A DNA stretch of 64,000 nt, taken from contig OZ253453.1 of assembly GCA_965261455.1 (NCBI GenBank), forward strand, positions 496,001-560,000. Reading direction: 5' to 3'. Positions 27,211 through 35,743 of this stretch are shown here, piece by piece. Origin of the DNA: DAOUKH01 sp965261455. Lineage in GTDB: Bacteria > Chloroflexota > Dehalococcoidia > SHYB01. Both the position numbers and the translations under genes were made by a program. Each line of letters begins with the position of its first letter. Position 1 is the first letter of the stretch. The notes beneath the pieces were generated by a model. That model was not told the origin of the DNA, did no database searches, and saw nothing but the letters and a program-made list of their open reading frames with translations.

Positions 27211-28296
27211 ATGTTGAACGGCAAGCCGGTCATCGATATCGATGGACACGTCAATATGGAGTGCCTGCCCAACTGGACGAGCTACTTCTCGTCGGAGGAA
27301 GGCGAGGAACTCGAAGACGCGCTGCTCGCTCATCGCCTGCAACCGAACGACCGCGGGGGCCGGCATCCGAACGACCGGGGAACGACGAAGGAAGAGATCT
27401 ACGAATCGATCCGCAACCGCAACCGGAGCACCGGCGGCTGGTACCCCGACGTGCGCCTCAAGGACATGGATTCCGAAGGCATCGATCAGGCGCTGCTCTT
27501 CTGCACCGAGATGGGGATGAACAAGGACTTCTACGCCCCCTCGGTGGCGCGGGGCTATAACAACTGGCTGTACGACTATTGCAGCGAGGATCCGGTCCGT
27601 CTGAGAGGGGCGGCGCTGCTGCCCTTGGGCGACATCGACGAGGCCCGCCGCGAGCTTCGCCGCGCGGTGACCGAGCTCGGCTTCCCCACCTTCTTCATGA
27701 AGCCCTCAATCAACGACATGCGCCCCAACGATCCTTATTTCCACCCGCTCTACGAAGAGGCACAGGATCTCAACGTCCCGCTCATGCTGCACATTCCCCA
27801 CGGCGCCTTCCGGCTGCTCATGCAGCAGTTCGGCTACGACTTCGTAAGCGCTCACGCGGTGCTGCATCCCGTGGGGATGATGCTCGCCGTGTTGGACATC
27901 ATCTACGGCGGCATCCTGGACAAGTTCCCCACGCTGCGCATCGGTTTCATGGAGGGGCAGGTGGGCTGGGCCCCCTGGCTTCTGTGGCGCCTCGACGAGC
28001 AGTACGAGGAGTACATGCACCGCCCCGGCATGAAGGCGACCCTGAAGAAGCTCCCCAGCGAGTACCTCGCCGAGGGGCGCATGTTCTTCAGTTCCGACCC
28101 CGAGGAGAAGTACCTGGCCTTCGCGGCGGAGCAGCTCGGTGCCGACCACATCGTCTGGGCCAGCGACTACCCTCACTCCGACGGCATCTTCCCCGGCGCG
28201 CTGACGACGTTCCTCGACCAAGAGGGACTCACCGGCGAGCAGAAGGAGAAGATCGTCTGCGACAACCCCCTCGCCCTTCTCAACGGCCGGGGCTGA
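27211..28296 (+). CDS. Amidohydrolase family 2 (ACMSD-like) hydrolase/decarboxylase
   Basis: 361 residues from ATG 27211 (GGAGGGG nine bases upstream); an upstream in-frame extension to 27130 has no family sequence. Motifs are VIDIDGHVNME at the N-terminus, LMLHIPHG in the centre and IVWASDYPHSDGIFP with the catalytic Asp near the end. GGILDKFPTLRIGFMEGQVGWAPWLLWRLDEQYEEY is the usual late-strand segment. Only distantly similar to the divergent neighbour, so not a recent duplicate. Likely cytosolic; substrate unknown. Confidence 0.9.
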   Translation: MLNGKPVIDIDGHVNMECLPNWTSYFSSEEGEELEDALLAHRLQPNDRGGRHPNDRGTTKEEIYESIRNRNRSTGGWYPDVRLKDMDSEGIDQALLFCTEMGMNKDFYAPSVARGYNNWLYDYCSEDPVRLRGAALLPLGDIDEARRELRRAVTELGFPTFFMKPSINDMRPNDPYFHPLYEEAQDLNVPLMLHIPHGAFRLLMQQFGYDFVSAHAVLHPVGMMLAVLDIIYGGILDKFPTLRIGFMEGQVGWAPWLLWRLDEQYEEYMHRPGMKATLKKLPSEYLAEGRMFFSSDPEEKYLAFAAEQLGADHIVWASDYPHSDGIFPGALTTFLDQEGLTGEQKEKIVCDNPLALLNGRG

Positions 28297-28320
28297 CCAC
28301 TGCCGTCCGTCCCTAGTGGC

Positions 28321-30117
28321 CTAGGGCGGAGCCGGCGAGAAGACCTCGTCTTCGCTGATGCCGAAGGCGGAAAGCGCTCTGCCAAGCAGGTCTTCGGCGG
28401 CGTCCATGTGGAGGGCGCCCTGCGTCAGGTTGGCGTTGGCCTCGGCCAGCAGCTCGGTATCGGGGTGGGTTTCGAGGCGCGCGTAGGCGTTCATGGCCTC
28501 GACGGAGCGTGGGAAGGCCCCTCCTAGCACCGCATGGACGTCGGCTAACCGTTCCGGGGGCTCCAGGGCCTCGACGCGCGCATGGAGCGCGGCGAACGCC
28601 TCGCTGAACTCCATGATCTCGGCGGCGCTCGCCTCGGGGTCGAGGGATGGACGGCGGAAGCGGAGGAAGATGTCCCAGGACGCGGCAAGCTCCCGGTCCT
28701 CGTCGGCGATTTCGAAGACCGCCCGCGCGTAGACGCCGACGGCCTCCATCTCCGCCTCGAACGGCGTAGGCGTGAGCAGGAACTCGCGCACGGCGGCCTG
28801 GAACTCGTCGAACGAGACGCCGAGGATGCGGCGGAACGGGACGTTGAGGTCGTCCGGCTCCTCGATAACCGCGCGCAGCAAGGGAACGAAGGCCGCCTCT
28901 CCGTAGGCGGCGGCGACGTAGCTCAGGGCGGCGAACGACTGACCGTACATCTGCTTCAGCCGGTCGAGGCTGCGCTCCGAGTTCCACGCCCCGTAGTCGC
29001 CGATCGTGTGGAAGTCGATCCACTGGTCGAGGTGAACGCCTCGGCGGCCCTGCCCGCGGACGAGGCGCGCCCATTGCCGTTCGTGGTCGCCCGTCTGCTC
29101 CACAGCTACCTGATGCGCCAGATAGTCGGCGAGCCCCTCGACAAACCAGAGCGGCGCACGGCCGTCTCCCTCGATGGCCCCGACAACAAAGTGGACGATC
29201 TCGTGCGCCGCGACGTGACGCCAGCTATAGAAGGGCGCCGCCATGTCGACGTAGATGCCGGGGCGCTCCCCTCCCAGAAGGGCGATGCCGGACTCGAAGC
29301 CGCTGGACGGCGGTGAGCCGCCGGCGACGATCTCCTGCTGCAGGGTCTCCCCGTCGGGGAGCAGGAAGACGTCGATGAGACCGAGGTCTTGGCCGAGCGC
29401 GGACTCGATCGACCCGATCGACCCTGCGAAGTACTGTGCCATGACGGCCACCTGGGACTCCATCACCGCGTCGTCGAAGTAGATCCGTGCTTCGGGGATG
29501 TGGTAGAGCTTGAACTCCCGTTCCAGCGAAGCGACGACCGGCGCGTCCATCGTCATCTCGACGAGCGTCCACTCCGCCGTGGCCGCGCTGCCCCCGCTGC
29601 CTCGTACCTGCGCCGCCCAGTCCCCCATGGCGTCGCGCGACGTCGGCTTCGTCCAAGTGGCCTCACCCAGGATATCGGCGCGGCCCCGCCCTGCGGACCG
29701 TCGCTCCTCATTGGGCCCGAGGTACTGGACGGTGAACTCTTCGAGGGAGCTGAAGCCGCGCAGGTCGAAAACTAGGTCCAGCCCGGCGAGCATGCGGGCC
29801 GACGCCCGCTCGCCCGACTCGGGACTGAGAGCAATGCGGCCCCGGTCCGGGACTGGCGCCAGCGTGGGCGGGGGCGTGACGTGCGGTGTCGGGGTGGCGG
29901 TGGGGGCCTCGGCGGGGATTGGGTCGTCCACGGGAGCAGCGGTGGGGGAAGATTCGGTGATGGGGTGTTCGGTGGGAGTGTCGCCGGGGGTGGGCGAGAC
30001 CGCGCCGTCGGAGGAGCACGCGGCCACGGCGAGCACCAAGGCGGCCGCCGCGGCGAAGGCCCAGGTTGAAGGGAAACGCTGCGCCGCGCGGGTCAGGACG
30101 GTCGTCAGAATCGGCAT
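28321..30117 (-). CDS. Lipoprotein metallopeptidase (peptidase MA-like gluzincin)
   Basis: 598 residues. A signal peptide ends in a lipobox with C34 (LAVAAC), so the protein is exported and lipid-anchored. Residues 40-95 are a Pro/Thr-rich linker. The catalytic HEIVH motif is at 305-309 within WRHVAAHEIVHFVVG, with the third zinc ligand E327 in WFVEGLADYLA, the pattern of gluzincins of the peptidase MA group. The C-terminal 150 residues are helical and of unknown role. Extracellular protein or cell-wall peptide cleavage is likely. Confidence 0.85.
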   Translation of the reverse strand: MPILTTVLTRAAQRFPSTWAFAAAAALVLAVAACSSDGAVSPTPGDTPTEHPITESSPTAAPVDDPIPAEAPTATPTPHVTPPPTLAPVPDRGRIALSPESGERASARMLAGLDLVFDLRGFSSLEEFTVQYLGPNEERRSAGRGRADILGEATWTKPTSRDAMGDWAAQVRGSGGSAATAEWTLVEMTMDAPVVASLEREFKLYHIPEARIYFDDAVMESQVAVMAQYFAGSIGSIESALGQDLGLIDVFLLPDGETLQQEIVAGGSPPSSGFESGIALLGGERPGIYVDMAAPFYSWRHVAAHEIVHFVVGAIEGDGRAPLWFVEGLADYLAHQVAVEQTGDHERQWARLVRGQGRRGVHLDQWIDFHTIGDYGAWNSERSLDRLKQMYGQSFAALSYVAAAYGEAAFVPLLRAVIEEPDDLNVPFRRILGVSFDEFQAAVREFLLTPTPFEAEMEAVGVYARAVFEIADEDRELAASWDIFLRFRRPSLDPEASAAEIMEFSEAFAALHARVEALEPPERLADVHAVLGGAFPRSVEAMNAYARLETHPDTELLAEANANLTQGALHMDAAEDLLGRALSAFGISEDEVFSPAPP

Positions 30118-30208
30118 CGTGGAACGGTCCGGAACAGGCCGCGCCGTAGCACGGGCTCCTTGAGGAAAACTACGCCCTAGTCGGGGCGGCGGATTGGGGC
30201 CCGCCGTC

Positions 30209-31153
30209 TTAGGCCTTGGCCAAGCCGCGCAATTCCTTGGGGAGCAGAAACGTCACGTTCTCTTCGATGACCTCAACCTCCCGCACGTCGAGCGAGCCCC
30301 GTTCGCGGAGGTAATCGAGCACCTCGGAAACCTTGATCTCAGGAGTGGACGCGCCGGAAGTGAGGCCGATCGAGGTCTTGCCTTCGAGCCACGTGGGGTC
30401 GATCTCCGCGGCGTCGGCGATGCGGTGCGACTCGACGCCCTGAGCGCGGGCGACCTCCATGAGGCGTATCGAGTTCGAGCTGTTCGCCGCGCCGACGACG
30501 AGGATCAGATCGACGTCCCTGGTGATTTCCTTGATCGCGGTCTGCCGGTTTTGCGTGGCGTAGCAGATGTCGTTCCGCACCAACATGCTCGGGAAGCGTC
30601 GCTGCAGCGTCTCGACGATCTCGAAGGTGTCGTCGATGCTCAACGTGGTCTGCGTCAGACACACCACGCGGTCCGGGTGGGGCGGCTGCACGGCCCTGGC
30701 TTCCTTGACGTCTTGGACGAGTTGGATGTTGTCCGGCGCCTCGCCCATCGTGCCCACGATCTCATCGTGACCCTCGTGGCCGATGAGCAGGATCGAGTAG
30801 CCGTCCTTGACGTACTTCCGTGCTTCGAGGTGGACCTTGGTGACGAGGGGGCACGTGGCGTCGATGGAGGTGAGCTGCCTCGCGTGGGACTGGACACGGA
30901 CGGCGGGCGCGACGCCGTGGGCGCTGAAGACGACGACGCCGGCCTCGGGGACTTCATCCTCGGACTCGACGAAGATGGCGCCCTTCTTGCGGAGGTCGTC
31001 GACCACGTGCGGGTTGTGCACGATTTCCTTGCGCACGTAGACGGGCGGCCCGTATTTGGCGAGGGCAATCTCGACCACGTCGATGGCCCGCTCGACGCCA
31101 GCGCAGAAGCCGCGGGGGTTGGTGAGTACGACGCGTCGGTTCTGTTGCACCAT
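30209..31153 (-). CDS. ispH: 4-hydroxy-3-methylbut-2-enyl diphosphate reductase
   Basis: 314 residues, normal for IspH, the last enzyme of the MEP isoprenoid pathway, which reduces HMBPP to IPP and DMAPP with a 4Fe-4S cluster. The three cluster Cys are in NPRGFCAGVERAI (C17), SIDATCPLVTKVH and NDICYATQNRQ. HGVAPAV and the central GHEGHDEIVG motif carry substrate-binding His. TTAGGA precedes the ATG. A TACACT box is 29 bases upstream. It is a single gene. Confidence 0.97.
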   Translation of the reverse strand: MVQQNRRVVLTNPRGFCAGVERAIDVVEIALAKYGPPVYVRKEIVHNPHVVDDLRKKGAIFVESEDEVPEAGVVVFSAHGVAPAVRVQSHARQLTSIDATCPLVTKVHLEARKYVKDGYSILLIGHEGHDEIVGTMGEAPDNIQLVQDVKEARAVQPPHPDRVVCLTQTTLSIDDTFEIVETLQRRFPSMLVRNDICYATQNRQTAIKEITRDVDLILVVGAANSSNSIRLMEVARAQGVESHRIADAAEIDPTWLEGKTSIGLTSGASTPEIKVSEVLDYLRERGSLDVREVEVIEENVTFLLPKELRGLAKA

Positions 31154-31669
31154 GATGTCCTAACTGAAGGCCGCAGCCTGAAGTGTACCATAGCCGCCGG
31201 GGCTCTCAGCCTATCCTCTCCCGGTTTGGGGAAGAGCCGGGCAAGGCATAGGAGGACCAGAGCGCAACCCCGAAAAAAGTTGAGTTGGGGAGCGGCTGCC
31301 GCGCCGTGGCGGCTGCCGCGGGGCCCTGCGGGGGGTCACCGCGCCGAGCCGGTCCTCCGAACTCTCCTTTGTAACTCCCGCGTGGCCTTGTCGGTTCCTA
31401 GGAGACCCGACCACGCGGAAGTTCTTCGAGTCGGACGCTGAAGTCAGCGCCGTCTCGCTCAAAGCGCCGATATGTCAGCGCTCGGTGCGCCTACGCGCGG
31501 GAGCCTCCCGAAGGAGCTCCGGCGCGCGCCCGCGGCCATTTGCAGGGTTTCCGAGGAAACGCAGGTATGCGTCTTGGCCGGCGCCAACGGGCTGGTTTCG
31601 CATGGAGACATAGTAGGGAACGGGCGCGGACATGGGGAAGGGGCTGATGGCGAGGCAGGGTTAAGAAAG
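31154..31669. other. Intergenic region without recognisable gene
   Basis: About 515 bases between ispH and the tRNA-Pro terminator. Open frames here have composition unlike the neighbours. Searches by eye for RNase P, tmRNA and SRP signatures were negative. It holds only the ispH -10 box. Confidence 0.5.
31182..31187 (-). promoter_or_regulatory. -10 box TACACT of ispH
   Basis: The minus strand reads GGTACACTTCAGG, 29 bases before the ispH ATG and with the TAnnnT form common in this window. Confidence 0.4.
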
Positions 31670-31697
31670 AGCACCCCGCCGAACCCGGCGGGGTGCT
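31670..31697 (-). terminator. Intrinsic terminator after tRNA-Pro
   Basis: AGCACCCCGCCG / CGGCGGGGTGCT, a perfect 12-bp stem with AACC loop, followed on the minus strand by TCTTTCTTAA. It lies 11 bases past the tRNA 3' end. Confidence 0.85.
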
Positions 31698-31707
31698 TTC
31701 GCTTTCA

Positions 31708-31784
<77 letters not shown>

Positions 31785-31804
31785 ATGCCGCGCCGTGAGC
31801 GGTC

Positions 31805-32017
31805 CTAGGCGAACACGTCGTCCCAAGCGTCCTCGAAGGACGGGAGGAGATGGCCCCCGCCCGCCGCCAGCGCGCCGAGCTTGTAGGAGTACCACTCCGC
31901 CTGCACTTTGGGCGGGACAACGCCGGTGTCGATCCTCAACGCTTCATCCGTCTCCACGGTCCAGTAGGGACGGATGAGGTTGGAGGTCCTCCACTCCTTG
32001 TTGTTGGGCCCGGTCAC
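31805..32017 (-). CDS. Small conserved-type hypothetical protein, 70 aa
   Basis: Start chosen at GTG 32017, ten bases downstream of a perfect TATAAT box; a longer frame upstream lacks protein-like composition. The protein starts MTGPNNKEWRTSNLIRPYW and ends FEDAWDDVFA, acidic at the C-terminus and Trp/Tyr-rich at the N-terminus. No domain is recognised. The good promoter and normal codon use support a real gene. It lies 20 bases before the tRNA on the same strand. Confidence 0.55.
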   Translation of the reverse strand: MTGPNNKEWRTSNLIRPYWTVETDEALRIDTGVVPPKVQAEWYSYKLGALAAGGGHLLPSFEDAWDDVFA

Positions 32018-32027
32018 AGCGCTCCCT

Positions 32028-32033
32028 ATTATA
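32028..32033 (-). promoter_or_regulatory. -10 box TATAAT before 70-aa gene
   Basis: The minus strand reads GCTATAATAGGGAG. The GTG start is ten bases after the box; AGGGAG may double as a weak ribosome-binding site. Confidence 0.5.
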
Positions 32034-32199
32034 GCAAAGGACGGGTTGGGGCAGGGGGAAAGCCATCCGAGGGCCGGCTGCCGGAGCCTCGGTTTGTGGA
32101 ATGCCGCCACGCGGTTTAGACTGCGCCTCGGCGTCCGCGGGCGGGCTGCGGTCCCGAAGGGACGCTCTGACTCGAGATGGGGCAAAGCAGGAGGGTGCG

Positions 32200-32763
32200 A
32201 TGGCAGACGGCTCGTCGATGACCTTGGAGCAGAGGATCGACCGGATGGAGTCGACGGAGCAGATACGGCAGCTCGCCGCACGCTACGCGCTCGCGCTCGA
32301 CACCCGCAACTTCGACGACATGGTGCAGCTCTTCGTCCCCAACGTACAGGTGGGCCGCGACACCTTCGGACGGGACAAGCTGCGCGACTGGTTCGTCAGA
32401 ACGATGAGCAACACCAAGAGCAGCATCCATTTCGTGGGTAATCACATCATCGACCTTGACCCCGACGACCCTGATAAGGCGCGCGGCGTGGTCTACTGCC
32501 GCGACGAGCTTGACCGCGGCGACATCTGGATCGTGGGCAAGATCCAGTACTGGGATAGCTACGAGCGGCAGGAGGGCAAGTGGTTCTTCCGCCGCCGCAA
32601 GCTCATGCGCTGGTACGCGGTGGACGCCCTCGACCGCCCCGGCCATGCCAAGGACGTGACCGTGGACAGCGGGGGTGGTAGATCGCTCCAAGTCGGCCAG
32701 CTCCCCGAAGCCTGGCCAAGCTGGGAGAAGTACTGGACGCGGGACGTGCCGGCGATCCAATAG
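32200..32763 (+). CDS. SnoaL-like / nuclear transport factor 2-fold protein
   Basis: 187 residues from ATG 32200, preceded by CAGGAGGG. The start LEQRIDRMESTEQIRQLAARYALALDTRNFDDMVQLFVPN is the helical opening typical of SnoaL_4 proteins. IHFVGNHIIDLDPDDPDKARGVVYCRDEL and WFFRRRKLMRWYAVD supply the curved sheet. Such proteins act as small isomerases, hydratases or dehydratases in degradation and polyketide routes. It ends 35 bases before an insertion sequence. Confidence 0.85.
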   Translation: MADGSSMTLEQRIDRMESTEQIRQLAARYALALDTRNFDDMVQLFVPNVQVGRDTFGRDKLRDWFVRTMSNTKSSIHFVGNHIIDLDPDDPDKARGVVYCRDELDRGDIWIVGKIQYWDSYERQEGKWFFRRRKLMRWYAVDALDRPGHAKDVTVDSGGGRSLQVGQLPEAWPSWEKYWTRDVPAIQ

Positions 32764-32797
32764 GCGTGCACCGCGGTTCTAGGCCGCTCTCTCCAGC

Positions 32798-32836
32798 GGA
32801 GACCTTTGCGTAGGGAATTATATACGAAACTAGCCA
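32798..32836 (+). repeat. Left terminal inverted repeat of IS
   Basis: Begins GGAGACCTTTGCGTAGGG and ends ACGAAACTAGCCA. It matches the reverse complement of 35649-35687 except GT versus AA at two central positions. Confidence 0.9.
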
Positions 32837-32842
32837 AAACGC

Positions 32843-32871
32843 TTGACTTGTGCGGCGTAATAGGCTAGTAT
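32843..32871 (+). promoter_or_regulatory. Promoter of IS transposase
   Basis: TTGACT (32843-32848), 17-bp spacer, TAGTAT (32866-32871), immediately inside the left repeat and 32 bases before the transposase ATG. Confidence 0.65.
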
Positions 32872-32903
32872 ATTCCCGTAATCTCCTGAAGGGAAACGGC
32901 AAC

Positions 32904-33869
32904 ATGGCGAAGCGCAAAGGCCCCGGCAAGTCCTACCGTCAAGGCATCAGCCTCTTGGAGATCGTCAAGCGTTTCGACTCCGAGGAAAAGGCTGAGGCAT
33001 GGTTCGTAGCGCAACGCTGGCCGAACGGGATCGCGTGCTTGCACTGCGGTAGCCTGAACGTCGCCACCATCACGAACCGCAAGCCGATGCCCTACCGCTG
33101 CCGCGATTGCCGCCAGCACTTCAGTTTCAAGACCGGCACGGTGCTGCAAAGCTCGAAGCTCCCGCTGTCCAAGTGGGCCATCGGGTTCTACCTCTATATG
33201 ACGAGCCTGAAGGGTGTATCGAGCATGAAGTTGCACCGCGACCTTGGGATCACGCAAAAGACGGCCTGGCATATGGCGCACCGTATCCGCGAGACCTTCC
33301 GAGTGGCGGGCCGCAAGTTCTTTGGGCCGGTCGAAGCGGACGAAACGTACATCGGCGGCAAGCGCAAGAACATGCACGCCTCGAAGCGCCCCACGCATGG
33401 GCGCGGGCCGGAAGGTAAGACGGCGGTAGCGGGCGTCAAGGACAGGCCCACGGGGCGCGTCAGCGCCGACGTAGTCGCGTCCACGGATAGGCCGACAGTC
33501 CAGCGGTTCCTGGCGAAGCGCATGGCCCCAGCGGCCCCCATCTTCACGGACGAAGCGACGGTCTACGCCGGAATGCCGAACCATCAGGCCGTCCGGCATA
33601 GCGTCGGCGAGTTCGTCCGCGGGCAGGCCCACACGAACGGCATGGAGTCGTTTTGGGCGGGTCTGAAGCGCGGCTACGAAGGCGTCTACCACCATATGAG
33701 CGCCAAGCACCTGGGGCGCTATGTAGCCGAGTTCGAGGGGCGGCATAACGACCGGCCCCTCGATACCATCGAGCAAATGGCGAGCATGGCGCGGGGCGCG
33801 GAAGGCAAGCGCCTTACCTACGCGGCCCTTATCGGGCCGCCGGAGACCCGTCAGCCCGCGATGCTCTAG
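32904..33869 (+). CDS. IS1595-family (ISXO2-like) transposase
   Basis: 321 residues from ATG 32904 with GAAGGGAA upstream. An N-terminal zinc ribbon (CLHCG and CRDC) recognises the ends, followed by the ISXO2 DDE nuclease: VEADETYIGGKRK (D at about 147), IFTDEATVY (D at about 214) and HTNGMESFW (E at about 247). All three acidic residues are present, so the enzyme looks active. It is followed 18 bases later by the methyltransferase passenger gene. Confidence 0.95.
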   Translation: MAKRKGPGKSYRQGISLLEIVKRFDSEEKAEAWFVAQRWPNGIACLHCGSLNVATITNRKPMPYRCRDCRQHFSFKTGTVLQSSKLPLSKWAIGFYLYMTSLKGVSSMKLHRDLGITQKTAWHMAHRIRETFRVAGRKFFGPVEADETYIGGKRKNMHASKRPTHGRGPEGKTAVAGVKDRPTGRVSADVVASTDRPTVQRFLAKRMAPAAPIFTDEATVYAGMPNHQAVRHSVGEFVRGQAHTNGMESFWAGLKRGYEGVYHHMSAKHLGRYVAEFEGRHNDRPLDTIEQMASMARGAEGKRLTYAALIGPPETRQPAML

Positions 33870-33887
33870 GAGAGGGGTCCACACGCG

Positions 33888-35294
33888 ATGGCTACACACG
33901 TCGCGCCGAACTTCGCCAACCGCACGCTATGGACGGGCGATAACCTCGATATTCTCCGGGGTCTCAACTCCGAGTGCGTAGACCTTATCTACCTCGACCC
34001 GCCGTTCAACTCGAACCGCACCTATGAAGCGCCCGTTGGGAGCAAGGCGGCGGGCGCGGCCTTCAAGGATGCGTGGACGTTATCAGACCTCGATGTGGCC
34101 TGGATGGGCCTGATTGCCGACGGCCATCCCGCTATCGCGTACTTGCTCGACACGGCCCGCCGAACGCACGGGCGCGGGATGCAATCGTACTTGACCATGA
34201 TGGCCGTCCGGCTCCTAGAGCTTCGCCGCGTCCTACGGCCTACGGGCAGCATCTATCTTCACTGCGACCCCACGGCGAGCCACTACCTCAAACTCCTGAT
34301 GGACGCCGTGTTCGGCGCGGCCAACTTCCGCACCGACGCCGTTTGGAAGCGCACTAGTGCGCATAACGACGGCGCACAGGGACGCCGCCAGCACGGGCGG
34401 ATACATGACAACTTACTGTTCTACACGATGGGCGATGAGTGGACATGGAACCCAACCTATACCGACTATGACGATAGTTACCTCCGAGCCTTCTACAAGC
34501 ACGTTGAGCCGGAGACGGGGCGGCGGTACCGGCTTGGAGACTTGACGGGGCCAGGCGGCGCGGCCAAGGGGAATCCTCAGTACGAAGTCATGGGGGTCAC
34601 ACGGTACTGGCGCTATTCGCGCGAGCGCATGAATGGCCTGATTCAGCAAGGCCGCATCGTGCAAGCCGCTCCTGGCGCGGTACCCAGATACAAGCGGTAT
34701 CTCGACGAAATGCCGGGGGTTCCGCTGCAAGACCTGTGGGCGGACATTGGCCCAATCGGATCGCAGGCGAAGGAACGCGTCGGCTACCCGACACAAAAGC
34801 CACTGGCGCTGTTGGAGCGGATCATCAAGGCGAGCTCTCGTGAGGGCGACGTGGTGCTTGACCCGTTCGCGGGCTGCGCGACGGCTTGCGTCGCGGCGGA
34901 ACGGCTGGGGCGCCAATGGGTCGGCATAGACCTATCGGCCAAGGCCGTTGAATTGGTGCAATACCGGCTGAAGCAACAGGAGCCCGGCATCGCCCTATGG
35001 GCCGCGAAGGTGACGGCCCGCACGGACATACCGCGCCGCACCGACATAGACGCGCCGATTCACTACCGCCAGAACAAGCACGTCCTGTACGGCCAACAGG
35101 AAGGGCAGTGCGCCGGTTGCCGTATGGACTTCCCGTTCAAGGTGTTCGAGGTGGATCACGTCATCCCGCAATCACGGGGCGGCTCGGACCACCTCGATAA
35201 CCTGCAACTCCTGTGCTCTCATTGCAACCGTATCAAGGGCGATAGGCCACAGGAATACCTTGTGGCGAAGCTGAAGGAGGCCGTATATGCCTAA
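33888..35294 (+). CDS. DNA methyltransferase fused to C-terminal HNH nuclease (IS passenger)
   Basis: 468 residues. The N-terminal part is a beta-class DNA methyltransferase: motif IV LIYLDPPFNSNRTY (DPPF at 37-40), a target-recognition middle, then motif I DVVLDPFAGCATACVAAERLG (about 325) and IDLS. The last 70 residues are an HNH domain: CAGC (about 407), FEVDHVIPQSRGGSDHLDNLQLLCSHCN (about 419-446), with the zinc Cys pairs and the catalytic DH. Methylase and nuclease in one chain inside a transposon resembles a compact restriction-modification enzyme. AGGAGAGGGG precedes the ATG. Confidence 0.92.
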   Translation: MATHVAPNFANRTLWTGDNLDILRGLNSECVDLIYLDPPFNSNRTYEAPVGSKAAGAAFKDAWTLSDLDVAWMGLIADGHPAIAYLLDTARRTHGRGMQSYLTMMAVRLLELRRVLRPTGSIYLHCDPTASHYLKLLMDAVFGAANFRTDAVWKRTSAHNDGAQGRRQHGRIHDNLLFYTMGDEWTWNPTYTDYDDSYLRAFYKHVEPETGRRYRLGDLTGPGGAAKGNPQYEVMGVTRYWRYSRERMNGLIQQGRIVQAAPGAVPRYKRYLDEMPGVPLQDLWADIGPIGSQAKERVGYPTQKPLALLERIIKASSREGDVVLDPFAGCATACVAAERLGRQWVGIDLSAKAVELVQYRLKQQEPGIALWAAKVTARTDIPRRTDIDAPIHYRQNKHVLYGQQEGQCAGCRMDFPFKVFEVDHVIPQSRGGSDHLDNLQLLCSHCNRIKGDRPQEYLVAKLKEAVYA

Positions 35295-35520
35295 AGAGCG
35301 TGGAAGGCCGGGGCGGAAGTATCCGCCGCGAATCGACGCGACGGCGGAACAGTTGGCCAAAGCGATGTTGTCATTGCCGCCCGATCACCAGTGGGAGTAC
35401 ATGAAGCCTGGGGCGGATACGGCCTACCGGTGCGCGGCCTGTGGGCGGGAAGTCTCCTACCCCGAAACCCTGTACAACGATGGACGCTGCGAGGGTTGCC
35501 ATGCGGCGGCGGTCGGCTAA
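35287..35520 (+). CDS. Small zinc-finger protein (IS passenger), 77 aa
   Basis: Overlaps the methyltransferase-HNH gene by eight bases. It starts with a basic RGRPGRKYPPR stretch resembling an AT-hook, has a short helix (TAEQLAKAMLSL) and ends in a CAAC...CEGC zinc ribbon. DNA binding is a fair guess. It is tightly coupled to the methyltransferase, so it may be a specificity or regulatory partner. Confidence 0.7.
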   Translation: MPKERGRPGRKYPPRIDATAEQLAKAMLSLPPDHQWEYMKPGADTAYRCAACGREVSYPETLYNDGRCEGCHAAAVG

Positions 35521-35523
35521 AGC

Positions 35524-35655
35524 GTGAAGGTCAGAAAGCTCCAACGGCGGGAGCTCACGCCCGCCCAAGTCAAGGTAAAGAACAAGGCCAACAAAGCCTT
35601 CTGGAGCCGGATCGCCATGCGCCTCATGCGCCAGGATGACCGGAGTCGTGGCTAG
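35524..35655 (+). CDS. Small basic protein (IS passenger), 43 aa
   Basis: GTG three bases after the previous stop opens 43 codons rich in Lys/Arg (MKVRKLQRREL, KVKNKANKAFWSRIAMRLMR). The stop lies inside the right inverted repeat, so the gene ends exactly with the element. Compact overlap-style packing supports it; there is no known domain. Confidence 0.45.
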   Translation: MKVRKLQRRELTPAQVKVKNKANKAFWSRIAMRLMRQDDRSRG

Positions 35656-35687
35656 TTTCGTATATAATTCCCTTTGCAAAGGTCTCC
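35649..35687 (-). repeat. Right terminal inverted repeat of IS
   Basis: Plus strand begins TGGCTAGTTTCGTATATAAT and ends GCAAAGGTCTCC, the inverted partner of 32798-32836. Confidence 0.9.
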
Positions 35688-35743
35688 AGAGGAAGGGGCT
35701 TACGGGAGCCCCACTTCCGCTCCTCCGTATTGCCCGACCCGCC

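Larger units (their letters stand above)
32798..35687 (+). mobile_element. IS1595-family insertion sequence with passenger genes
   Basis: A 2.9-kb element bounded by 39-bp inverted repeats that match at 37 positions. It contains a transposase with a zinc ribbon and ISXO2-like DDE domain, then a DNA methyltransferase-HNH fusion, a small zinc-finger protein and a 43-residue basic protein, all read left to right. IS1595-type elements are known to pick up passenger genes, including methyltransferases. No clear 8-bp target duplication was found at the ends as drawn (TCTCCAGC versus AGAGGAAG), so the insertion may be old or the ends slightly different. Confidence 0.85.

Noticed and set aside
31154..31669. 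Structured RNA (RNase P, tmRNA or SRP) in the gap upstream of ispH
   Set aside because: None of the conserved core sequences of these RNAs was found on either strand.
32790..35695. 8-bp target duplication for the IS
   Set aside because: Flanks TCTCCAGC and AGAGGAAG do not match. Shorter shared strings such as CCTTTGC fall inside the inverted repeats, so no duplication is claimed.
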